Assembly (NCBI GenBank): GCA_023418095.1
Contig: JAEZDL010000031.1
Location: 1-11,999 of the forward strand
DNA from: Bacteroidota bacterium
GTDB taxonomy: Bacteria > Bacteroidota > Bacteroidia > Flavobacteriales_F > PHOS-HE28
Length of the DNA stretch: 11,999 nucleotides
Direction of reading: 5' to 3'
The stretch's first letter is position 1; every line of letters starts with the position of its first letter. This document shows, one piece after another, positions 1 through 5,940 of this stretch. The notes under the pieces are model-generated. The model saw only the letters and a list, made by a program, of their open reading frames with translations, had not been told where the DNA came from and ran no database searches. The translations under genes and the position numbers were made by a program.

Positions 1-2
1 GC

Positions 3-134
3 AACCTGGCCGTACAGGATGGCTTCATCAACACGGTGATCAGCCTGCAGGGTGAGATCGCCGCCGGCATGTACATGGTGAACATCACCGCCGGTGAGAA
101 ACTCTACACCCAGCGCCTGGTGATCCAGAACTGA
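3..134 (+). CDS. C-terminal end of a T9SS-secreted protein (partial)
   Basis: Only the last 43 codons lie in the window; the reading frame is open to the left edge and ends in TGA at 132-134. The residues show the end of a type A T9SS sorting domain: an 'aGmYmVnItaGeklytqRLVIQN' pattern, in which a Gly-x-Tyr beta strand is followed by a basic residue and a hydrophobic final strand. In Bacteroidota such tails direct Sec-exported proteins through the outer membrane by the PorU/PorV machinery, after which the tail is removed. The function of the rest of the protein cannot be seen. An intrinsic terminator begins about 20 bases after the stop, so this is the last gene of its transcript. Confidence 0.85.
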   Translation, partial: NLAVQDGFINTVISLQGEIAAGMYMVNITAGEKLYTQRLVIQN

Positions 135-153
135 TCCCAAGCCTTACGAAAAG

Positions 154-187
154 AGAAGGGCGCCCGATCGGGCGCCCTTTCTTTTTC
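154..187 (+). terminator. Intrinsic terminator after the T9SS gene
   Basis: A perfect 20-base palindrome at 158-177 (GGGCGCCC, GATC, GGGCGCCC) gives an 8-bp all-GC stem with a four-base GATC loop. The stem is extended by two A-T pairs (156-157 with 178-179). It is followed by a T-rich run (TTTCTTTTT, 178-186). The left flank is A-rich, so it could also act weakly on the other strand. Confidence 0.9.
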
Positions 188-468
188 CGGGTGGGTCCAG
201 TAGATGACAGATCCGTCGATACATTGATCTGAAATCTGAAGTTCAATGCATTCAGCCAAGGTCTATGATCACGGTTCCATCGAAAGTCATTCCCGCAACA
301 TCGCTCGAGCTCCTGGATCGAAGTATGCAATACTTGAAATGGATGAGAACAGCATTAAGACTTCAATGTTCCACCCGGCAACATCAATAACCCAATTACA
401 TGATCCTCCGATCAATAGTTACCGTGATCCTTGTAAAGCACAAGATCCGGCACCGTACGATCAACATG
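188..468. other. Intergenic stretch with no convincing gene
   Basis: About 280 bases between two terminators, visibly more AT-rich than the genes around it. A short plus-strand frame (246-482) exists but runs into the tRNA terminator and resembles no protein family. I see a small perfect hairpin at 321-335 (AAGTAT, GCA, ATACTT) and a tandem seven-base repeat ATCTGAA near 227-240. I find no promoter, RNA gene or repeat array I can defend. Confidence 0.6.
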
Positions 469-503
469 AAAAGGCCCCTTGATCCAGGATCAAGGGGCCT
501 TTT
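469..503 (-). terminator. Intrinsic terminator of the tRNA-Thr gene
   Basis: A 16-bp perfect stem (469-484 with 488-503) closes a three-base loop CAG at 485-487. Each arm runs AAAAGGCCCCTTGATC. Read on the minus strand it ends in TTTT, and it starts 10 bases beyond the 3' end of the tRNA, so it ends that transcript. The arms are symmetrical, so it can also stop plus-strand transcription. Confidence 0.9.
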
Positions 504-512
504 CAGTTCCGG

Positions 513-584
513 AGCCTCCTTTCGGATTTGAACCGAAGACCTGCTCATTACGAATGAGCTGCTCTACCGCTGAGCTAAGGAGGC
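513..584 (-). tRNA. tRNA-Thr (anticodon CGT)
   Basis: The minus strand folds into a complete cloverleaf. The 7-bp acceptor is GCCTCCT with AGGAGGC, the D arm is GCTC...GAGC, the anticodon arm is GCTCA-TTCGTAA-TGAGC, and the T arm is TTCGG-TTCAAAT-CCGAA. The seven-base anticodon loop places CGT at positions 34-36, which reads ACG (Thr). The anticodon arm and variable loop closely resemble the E. coli tRNA-Thr(CGT) as I recall it. The discriminator base is T. The next genomic bases are CCG, so CCA is not encoded and must be added after transcription. It sits between its own promoter-like element (609-616) and terminator (469-503), apart from neighbouring genes. Confidence 0.96.
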
Positions 585-608
585 ATTCCCACCCGTGTGG
601 ATGGGCCG

Positions 609-638
609 CAAAAGTAGCTTGTTTTACTGTTTCACGAA
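609..638 (-). promoter_or_regulatory. Probable Bacteroidota promoter for tRNA-Thr
   Basis: On the minus strand, 616 down to 609 reads TACTTTTG, an exact match to the Bacteroidota -7 box TAnnTTTG. Eighteen bases upstream, 638-635 reads TTCG, one mismatch from the -33 box TTTG. Transcription would start near 603, leaving a leader of about 20 bases before the tRNA at 584. The element overlaps the 3' end of the upstream beta-propeller gene. Confidence 0.6.
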
Positions 639-1910
639 CCGTGTGGTGCGATCATTCAGCAAGATGGAATAGATGCCCGCTGGCAATGAGCCAACGTTCA
701 ATTCGATCGAACCACCGGAACCGGCTTGGGGGGCGATCGCGATCGCGCGGCCGGAAGCATCGATCAAGCGGAGCGGCGCACCTGCTATTGATACCCCAGT
801 GATCCGTATACGATCGGTCGCAGGGTTCGGCATGATCTGCAATTGTTCGGCCTTCCCTTCTCTTACCGAAGTGATCGAACGCACATCGAGTTCAAGATGG
901 CCCGGGCTCACGCCCACCGCTACCGAACTTCCGATCGTTCCATCGTACTCCATCACATGCAATTCCCCGCTGCTGAAGAAATCCGTGGTAGTGACGTACA
1001 TTCTGCCATTGATCGGATCATCGATCAGGCCATAGGCGCTGATCCCGTTCTGGATCGTATCCGCCACGGTGTTGGAATTGATATCGTACCGCGCAAGTGT
1101 GTTCACCGCATATTCCATGTAATACACCTTCTCCTGCTGGGCCGCCAGGGCTGAGGCACCACAACCGGAGTTGTTCGCGATCACGATTGTCTGCTGAAGT
1201 CCCACGGCATTGATATCGATCTCGCTGATGCTGCTCCGGGTGAAATCCGTGTTGTTCAACACATAGAGTGCTTCGTCGGCCACCATCAATTTTTCCGGGT
1301 TCAAACCATCGGGACCAAGATCGATGGTCGTTTCGAGCTCCAAGGTTCCCAGATCGATCACTGCGACATGGCCGGTCATGTTGGCGGCATCGAACGCATT
1401 GTTCACGCCCAGCCAGGCCTTTCCATCGGCAACCACCACATCCTCGATCGAAAAAGGCAGGCCTTCGGCAGGGGTGATCGCCTCCAAAAGGGATAGGTCG
1501 GAAGCGTTGCGCACCTCGAAATAATGCGGCAACCCACCCAGTTCGCCGCGGGTGATCAACAGCAGATCGTTCCAGATCGCCAGTTTCCTTATCCCGATCA
1601 CATCCGCCTCAGCGATCAATGCATGATCATCCTTGGAGAATTTCAGCAGCCGTGCATCAGCTGCCACATACACGAATTGCTCATCCACGAGCAGATCGCT
1701 GGCGAAACGGCTGCCTTCAATGTTCACCAATTGCTGGTAAGCACCAGTGGCCGGATCGAAACTTCCCAGCGAGACGGGCACTTGTTGTTCCTGCGTCTGC
1801 CAATTGAAATACCCTTCGTTCAACACGTACACCTGGTGCACGTAGTTCTGCGCAGAGGCATAAAGGGTGAACGAAAATGCAACAGCGGTAATCGATCTTC
1901 TCATCATCAC
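624..1910 (-). CDS. BtuG-like DUF5074 beta-propeller, T9SS cargo, cobalamin-riboswitch controlled
   Basis: The 428-residue protein begins with a Sec signal peptide (MRRSITAVAFSFTLYASA, then Q) and has no lipobox cysteine. The body (about 22-350) is a repetitive beta-strand protein of the YncE/DUF5074 type. It opens with VYVLNEGYF, the usual first strand of that family, and has repeated blades such as 'KAWLGV', 'HVAVIDLGTLE' and 'ALYVLNN'. Residues 355-428 form a type A T9SS sorting domain (NPATDRI ... LPAGIYSILL ... RFVKQ). In gut Bacteroides, proteins of this family (BtuG) are surface lipoproteins that bind cobalamin very tightly and pass it to BtuB. The riboswitch upstream supports the same job here, though binding is inferred. 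The frame starts at GTG 1910, immediately followed by ATG 1907 and ATG 1904; either ATG may be the true start. No btuB lies downstream: the next gene is the tRNA, so the unit looks single-gene. Confidence 0.85.
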   Translation of the reverse strand: MMMRRSITAVAFSFTLYASAQNYVHQVYVLNEGYFNWQTQEQQVPVSLGSFDPATGAYQQLVNIEGSRFASDLLVDEQFVYVAADARLLKFSKDDHALIAEADVIGIRKLAIWNDLLLITRGELGGLPHYFEVRNASDLSLLEAITPAEGLPFSIEDVVVADGKAWLGVNNAFDAANMTGHVAVIDLGTLELETTIDLGPDGLNPEKLMVADEALYVLNNTDFTRSSISEIDINAVGLQQTIVIANNSGCGASALAAQQEKVYYMEYAVNTLARYDINSNTVADTIQNGISAYGLIDDPINGRMYVTTTDFFSSGELHVMEYDGTIGSSVAVGVSPGHLELDVRSITSVREGKAEQLQIMPNPATDRIRITGVSIAGAPLRLIDASGRAIAIAPQAGSGGSIELNVGSLPAGIYSILLNDRTTRFVKQ

Positions 1911-2012
1911 GAGAGCTTTTTATGCCGCCTTCACCGGACGGCTGTTACATGGATCGGACCACGGATGAGAATGGAAAGCATTCCGCCTTTCACCCACTCC
2001 CGGGGTCGCTCG

Positions 2013-2180
2013 GCCGGGCAAGGTGAATTGCCCGTGCGCTTCGGCAGGTCTTCTGGCTCGCCACCTTTCCTGCAACACCTTCCCATCCTTTCGGGACAGT
2101 GGCTTTCGTTGCAGGCACCGGTGGTTACAGCTGCGGGAACAGCTCCCGGTTCTCACGGGATTCCCTTTTAACCGATCGAC
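2013..2180 (-). promoter_or_regulatory. Cobalamin (adenosylcobalamin-class) riboswitch
   Basis: Read on the minus strand, the conserved parts follow in order. They are AAAAGGGAA (2169-2161), the GCAGCUGUAA segment (2134-2125), the B12 box AGCCACUG (2104-2097), GGGAAGG (2084-2078), and GAGCCAGAAGACCUGCC (2059-2043). An 8-bp perfect helix, CCUGCAAC with GUUGCAGG (2115-2108 with 2076-2069), encloses the B12 box. A 3' hairpin at 2034-2015 (CGGGCAA, loop UUCACC, UUGCCCG) sits where P13 belongs. Its CACC can pair with GGUG at 2119-2116, as in the known L5-L13 kissing contact. Only the minus-strand beta-propeller gene lies downstream, 105 bases on. No U-tract terminator is visible between them, which favours control of translation. 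By family precedent, bound cobalamin would switch the gene off. Confidence 0.96.
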
Positions 2181-2205
2181 GGATCGAACGGACCGTAACG
2201 CACGG

Positions 2206-2213
2206 CGAAACTA
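2206..2213 (-). promoter_or_regulatory. Possible -7 element ahead of the cobalamin riboswitch
   Basis: The minus strand at 2213-2206 reads TAGTTTCG, one mismatch from TAnnTTTG, and would start RNA about 20 bases before the riboswitch. I see no TTTG-like -33 box at the expected spacing, so this is weak. Confidence 0.3.
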
Positions 2214-2285
2214 AGACCACATCGATCCGATCGTATCGGGGAGTGATGACATATTCTCCACAGATCGTCGGATCTTTATGCCTCC

Positions 2286-3311
2286 ATGGAGAGAAGCGCG
2301 ATCAAGCTGCAGACCATCGTGCTCGTGGTGGGCCTCGTGATCATGCTGGTGAAGTTCGCCGCATGGCGGATCACCAGCAGTACAACGATCCTGTCCGATG
2401 CGCTGGAGAGCATCGTGAACGTGCTTGCCGGAGGCTTCGCCTTATACAGCCTGGTGCTGGCAGCGAAACCGCGGGATCGGGAACATCCATATGGCCACGG
2501 CAAGGTGGAATACATCTCGGCCGGTGTGGAAGGCGGTGCTGTGATCATCGCCGGGGCCTTCATCATCTATCGGTCCGTGAGGGCGCTTCTGCAGGATGAA
2601 GGACCTGTAGAACTGGAGATCGGGATCCTGCTCACCGCGATCGCCGGGGCGATCAATTTCATGCTCGGTTCGATCCTGAGGAAACGCGGCGTCGGCACGC
2701 ATTCGATCACCATGGAAGCGAGCGGCGAGCATCTGCTGAGCGATGCATGGAGCACCGTGGCCATGATCTGTGGCCTCGTGTTCATGAAACTTACTTCATT
2801 GCTCTGGCTCGATCAGGTGTTCGCGATCGGCTTCGCGATCTACATCATCTTCACCGGATCGAGGGTGTTCCGCCGCTCCGTGGCGGGCATCATGGATGAA
2901 GCGGACAACGAGGCCGCCACCGGTGTGATCGATCTGCTGCAAATGGAACGAAGGCCTGAATGGATCGATCTGCACAATTTCAGGATGATCAAGTATGGCC
3001 GTATCCTGCACATCGATTGCCACGTTACGCTGCCCTGGTATTTCACGCTGGAGGCTGCGCATGACCAGATCGCCGCAATGGAACGGATAGTGAACGAGCG
3101 CAGCGATCGCGAAGTTGAATTCTTCGTTCATATGGACCCCTGCATTCCCACATCCTGCGCGATCTGCGCGCTGCACGAATGTCCGGTGCGCCGCCAGCCG
3201 GAACAGGAGAACGTGATCTGGACGCTGGATACCGTGCTCGCCAATGAAAAGCACGGCTTCTGGGGCCTTGATCAGAGTGCCGACGGAATTGGTGATGCAG
3301 ACCGTCCGTAA
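2286..3311 (+). CDS. Cation diffusion facilitator (CDF) family metal efflux transporter
   Basis: The 341-residue inner-membrane protein exchanges a divalent metal (zinc, iron, cobalt or similar) for protons. About six helices are visible between residues 8 and 190. Family motifs are present: SDALESIVN (37-45) in helix 2, HPYGHGKVE (67-75) in the loop after it, and HLLSD (149-153) in helix 5. Aligned to E. coli YiiP, site A (D, D, H, D) becomes E41, N45, H149, D153; D38 is nearby. The cytosolic domain (about 205-300) keeps histidines at 230, 242, 246, 259 and 282. It ends in a four-cysteine cluster at C286, C291, C294 and C299. The ATG at 2286 starts directly before helix 1. The gene diverges from the riboswitch unit and its last 40 bases overlap the convergent coiled-coil gene. 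Metal choice cannot be read from the sequence. Confidence 0.92.
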   Translation: MERSAIKLQTIVLVVGLVIMLVKFAAWRITSSTTILSDALESIVNVLAGGFALYSLVLAAKPRDREHPYGHGKVEYISAGVEGGAVIIAGAFIIYRSVRALLQDEGPVELEIGILLTAIAGAINFMLGSILRKRGVGTHSITMEASGEHLLSDAWSTVAMICGLVFMKLTSLLWLDQVFAIGFAIYIIFTGSRVFRRSVAGIMDEADNEAATGVIDLLQMERRPEWIDLHNFRMIKYGRILHIDCHVTLPWYFTLEAAHDQIAAMERIVNERSDREVEFFVHMDPCIPTSCAICALHECPVRRQPEQENVIWTLDTVLANEKHGFWGLDQSADGIGDADRP

Positions 3312-3649
3312 GGTCCTGGTTCCGTTGAAGGCTCTTCCTGTGATGCGATGCGATCGATCCGATCGAGCACCTTTTCCCGTTCATCTTCCAGTTCGACGAT
3401 CCGTGCATCAAGTTCCTCCAACTCCTGCAACGCTTCAAGCATGGCCTGCTCACGCATGCCCTGCAATTCCTGCTGCATCTGCAACAATTCCTCCACCAGT
3501 GGATCCTTCCGATCGGCGGAACGATCCGCTTCTCTTTCAATCACGGCTGAGCCTGGTGCCACGGCCGCTGCAGGCATGGGGGTCGCGGATCGCTGCATAG
3601 GCACGGCCAGCACGATGGCTGCCACCGGTAACACAAGGAGTTTCATCAT
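3272..3649 (-). CDS. Small exported coiled-coil protein, unknown function
   Basis: From the ATG at 3649 the protein is about 125 residues; a second ATG follows at once, and the frame could extend to 3685 but would then bury the signal peptide. Residues 1-20 form a signal peptide (MMKLLVLPVAAIVLAVP). A short Ala/Pro-rich linker follows. Residues about 49-106 form a strongly charged heptad helix (VEELLQMQQELQGMREQA, then LEELDARIVELEDEREKV), ending in a Pro/Ser-rich tail. I recognise no named family; a periplasmic coiled-coil protein is as far as the sequence goes. It follows rsmD on the same strand after 93 bases, with a possible promoter in that gap. Its final 40 bases overlap the end of the CDF gene, convergently. 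Confidence 0.7.
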   Translation of the reverse strand: MMKLLVLPVAAIVLAVPMQRSATPMPAAAVAPGSAVIEREADRSADRKDPLVEELLQMQQELQGMREQAMLEALQELEELDARIVELEDEREKVLDRIDRIASQEEPSTEPGPYGRSASPIPSAL

Positions 3650-3666
3650 GCTGGATCGGTTCGCAA

Positions 3667-3696
3667 CGAAGCTAATTCCGTGCACGGGTGAACAAG
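3667..3696 (-). promoter_or_regulatory. Possible promoter for the coiled-coil gene
   Basis: On the minus strand, CTTG (3696-3693) is followed after 18 bases by TAGCTTCG (3674-3667), one mismatch from TAnnTTTG. The start codon is 18 bases further on. The spacing equals that of the stronger promoter at 5862-5891. Read-through from rsmD could serve the gene equally well. Confidence 0.4.
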
Positions 3697-3742
3697 TGGT
3701 ACGCCGGATGATGGACGGTTGGAAGTCGGATGGAGCGTTCGA

Positions 3743-4288
3743 TCAACCTTCTTCCGCGAACCGGAAGAAGCTGAAATGCACGAGCCCGTATTTGCGGGTG
3801 CGATCATGGCCGGGCAGTGGGCTCAGGTCCACCTTGTCATGATGCTCGATGATCAGCGATCCCTCGGGATCGAGAAGACCGTTCTCCCTCACCAGATCCG
3901 GGATCTTTTCAATGCCTTCCTTGTGGAATGGCGGATCGGCGAAGATGATATCGTACCGGCCGCGGTGCGCACGAAGGAACGGGAACACATCGCTCTTCAC
4001 CATGCGCCAGCTCTTCTCCCCAAGTTCACGCGCAGTGCGTTGCATGAACTCGTACAGCTTCCGATCCTGTTCCACCGAGATCACTTCCGCCGCACCGCGT
4101 GAAAGGAATTCAAGCGAGATGTTCCCCGTGCCGGCGAATAGATCGAGCACCCTTATCCCTTCCAGCGGCACACTGTGGTGAAGTACATTGAACAATCCCT
4201 CTTTGGCGAAATCGGTGGTAGGCCTGGCCTCCATTTCCCGGGGCGGATGCAGGCGGCGATTGCGGTATTTGCCGCCAACTATACGCAT
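3743..4288 (-). CDS. rsmD: 16S rRNA (guanine(966)-N(2))-methyltransferase RsmD
   Basis: From the ATG at 4288 the protein has 181 residues, the usual size, and starts with the family opening MRIVGGKYRNRRL. An upstream start at 4315 is possible but would lie deeper inside the preceding gene. Visible motifs are RPTTDFAKEGLFNVL (about 22-36), the S-adenosylmethionine loop VLDLFAGTGN (47-56), the acidic strand-end motif VEQD (72-75), and the catalytic DPPF (118-121) typical of N6-adenine/N2-guanine methylases. The enzyme methylates G966 in the loop of helix 31 of 16S rRNA during 30S assembly. The gene overlaps the end of the DUF3822 gene by 10 bases, which implies coupled translation. Confidence 0.95.
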   Translation of the reverse strand: MRIVGGKYRNRRLHPPREMEARPTTDFAKEGLFNVLHHSVPLEGIRVLDLFAGTGNISLEFLSRGAAEVISVEQDRKLYEFMQRTARELGEKSWRMVKSDVFPFLRAHRGRYDIIFADPPFHKEGIEKIPDLVRENGLLDPEGSLIIEHHDKVDLSPLPGHDRTRKYGLVHFSFFRFAEEG

Positions 4289-5076
4289 GCGAACTGCTCG
4301 ATCACCGCGAACCATCGATACAATGGTGCGTTCTCCGTCTCCACATGATCGGGCCAGAGCGGTGCACCAGCAGGCGCCCGATCCCTGAAATAGCGCAGCA
4401 GCAATTCGCGCTCGCCGTTGTTCAAATGCGTTCCACCGAAACGAAGGGAAACATCAGTGGCCTTGTATCCGGTCTGCTCAACGGCCAGCAGTACATAATA
4501 AAGCATGTCCTGCGCGGTCTTCGCGGCATACGTGTTGGTGAGCAGCACCTTGTGTTTCCAGGCGATGGTGACCGCCAGTTGTTCGTACGCACGGTGGATC
4601 AGAACGATCGGATCGGTGCCGCACCGGGCCAGCGTGCTGCGGATCATCACACTTTGCAATGCCAGGGGCCGTGCGTTCGGGAAGCGGTCCAGCACGGCGC
4701 GTTCGGCAAGATCGTTGTGCACGTAGATGCAGGTGGCACCAAGACTTCGTACCGATTCATCGCGCATGGCCCCGGTGGGCAGGCCACCGTGCACGAGGGC
4801 AAGATGCTTCGCTTCCGCACCGGGAACAAGGGCACCATCGGGCACCAGCGTACTCCATTCCGGCAGTGAAACGAACGAGACCGAGGCGGGTTGTTGCGGA
4901 AGTTGCTTGTCGATAAGGACATCGTTGCCACCTGCCCAACCGAGCGCGACCGGCCGGCCACCGATCACCTCGTGCACCGCCCAGGCAGAGAGGCCCTGAC
5001 CTGAAAGAAGGCTCAAGTGATACGATCGGCCGAGCGTGGGGTCGTACCGGGATGCCCTGTAGCTTCCCCGTTCCAT
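4279..5076 (-). CDS. DUF3822 family protein
   Basis: The 265-residue soluble protein has no signal peptide or membrane segment. It matches the Bacteroidota-restricted DUF3822 family in size and general pattern: an N-terminal beta-rich half (about 15-110) and a second half with 'CIYVHNDLAERAVLDRFPNA' and 'LLTNTYAAKTAQDMLYYVLLAVEQ' (about 180-205). The family is thought to adopt an actin-like ATPase fold and is often found directly before rsmD, exactly as here. Its role is unknown; linkage to rRNA methylation rests on gene order. Only 3 bases separate it from the gene upstream, and its stop lies inside the rsmD start region. Confidence 0.85.
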   Translation of the reverse strand: MERGSYRASRYDPTLGRSYHLSLLSGQGLSAWAVHEVIGGRPVALGWAGGNDVLIDKQLPQQPASVSFVSLPEWSTLVPDGALVPGAEAKHLALVHGGLPTGAMRDESVRSLGATCIYVHNDLAERAVLDRFPNARPLALQSVMIRSTLARCGTDPIVLIHRAYEQLAVTIAWKHKVLLTNTYAAKTAQDMLYYVLLAVEQTGYKATDVSLRFGGTHLNNGERELLLRYFRDRAPAGAPLWPDHVETENAPLYRWFAVIEQFACV

Positions 5077-5079
5077 CGG

Positions 5080-5829
5080 CTATTCGCCCGTCCAGTTCCC
5101 TGCGGTGGTCGCCTTATCCAGGTTGCCCACCATCAGCGTATCGCCGGTGACCATCGGCGTGGGATCCTTGGCGATGAAAACAGGCACATTGCGGCCACTG
5201 CTCTGGATCACGCCCGCGCGCAGTATGTAAGGTTCGCCGCTCATGGGTTGCGTGCCGAACTTCTGCGGATCGAACGGGAACGCGCGGCCTTCCCTCGCCT
5301 TGGGTTTCATGAAGAGCGAATCGATCGCAGGTGCCGGAATGGTATCACGAACGATGATGCCCATCTCCAAAGCCTGCGCCTCGGTAAGCGTATCAGGTAC
5401 CTGGCCGATCGCGCGAACCATGGGGATCGTACCACTTTGAACGAATTCCCGCAATTTGGCCATGTCCCCGGTGAACATCCCGTTCGCCTGGCGGAAACCC
5501 AGCTGCGCTTCACGAATGTCCTTTAGACCCTGTATCACCATCCGATCGTTGCTCTGCTTGCGCTGGGTGAATTCGATCACCTCGGCGATGGAGCGGTAGT
5601 TGCGCCAGGCAAGGAAGATCGCCCCGATAGCGAAAACAACTCCGATCGCCAGGCCCGCCGACCGGCTGATCACACCCATCACGAGCAGCAGGGAAACGAT
5701 GCCTGTGATCAGCGCCAGGGCCGATCCGAGCATCACCCACGTGTTCTGCCCCTGTGCCAAGCCGATAAGGAGCAAGCCACCGCCGAGTACAATGAGTACG
5801 ATTGGAAAAATGTAGCTGGAGATCTTCAT
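5080..5829 (-). CDS. Three-helix membrane protein, unknown function
   Basis: The 249-residue protein has three closely spaced membrane helices (about 5-26, 31-54, 57-75). A soluble domain of about 170 residues follows, beginning with a likely helix (IAEVIEFTQRKQSNDRMVIQ) and a segment 'DIREAQLGFRQANGMFTGD'. The latter resembles the 'qlaf...G.yt..f..L' pattern seen in pilin-like or exported domains of Bacteroidota, but I cannot assign a family. No catalytic motif or cysteine pair is evident. It is the first gene of a four-gene minus-strand run: the ATG at 5829 lies about 33 bases below a good promoter, and DUF3822 follows after 3 bases. Confidence 0.8.
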   Translation of the reverse strand: MKISSYIFPIVLIVLGGGLLLIGLAQGQNTWVMLGSALALITGIVSLLLVMGVISRSAGLAIGVVFAIGAIFLAWRNYRSIAEVIEFTQRKQSNDRMVIQGLKDIREAQLGFRQANGMFTGDMAKLREFVQSGTIPMVRAIGQVPDTLTEAQALEMGIIVRDTIPAPAIDSLFMKPKAREGRAFPFDPQKFGTQPMSGEPYILRAGVIQSSGRNVPVFIAKDPTPMVTGDTLMVGNLDKATTAGNWTGE

Positions 5830-5861
5830 TTGAAGTGGTCCCGAACCGTTCCGGAAGCGCC

Positions 5862-5891
5862 CAAAAGTAAGAGTAATTTCACCCGCTCAAA
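5862..5891 (-). promoter_or_regulatory. Bacteroidota promoter of the DUF3822-rsmD operon
   Basis: The minus strand reads TTTG (5891-5888), an 18-base spacer, then TACTTTTG (5869-5862). Both boxes match the Bacteroidota primary sigma consensus exactly. Transcription would begin near 5856, giving a leader of about 27 bases before the ATG at 5829. It lies in the space to the divergent helicase gene, which argues that the helicase starts at 5941 rather than further left. Confidence 0.75.
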
Positions 5892-5940
5892 GGGCATTCC
5901 CCGCCTCCAAGCCACCGCTTCCCGTTCCCTCAGCGATCCC

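Noticed and set aside
246..482. Plus-strand 78-residue reading frame in the intergenic stretch
   Set aside because: It runs into the tRNA terminator hairpin, has no recognisable domain and lies in AT-richer non-coding DNA.
1924..1942. Hairpin before the beta-propeller gene as a transcription terminator
   Set aside because: On the transcribed strand it is followed by A-rich, not T-rich, sequence, so it is more likely tied to translation, if anything.
1920..2171. Reading frames on both strands across the cobalamin riboswitch
   Set aside because: Conservation here is explained by the RNA structure; the peptides are Arg/Ser/Pro-rich and match no family.
3348..3842. Plus-strand serine-rich frame opposite the coiled-coil and rsmD genes
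   Set aside because: The long Ser/Cys runs are the antisense reading of Glu/Leu-rich coiled-coil codons.
4345..4869. Plus-strand 174-residue frame opposite the DUF3822 gene
   Set aside because: It is a shadow; the minus strand carries the recognisable family, tight operon spacing and overlap with rsmD.
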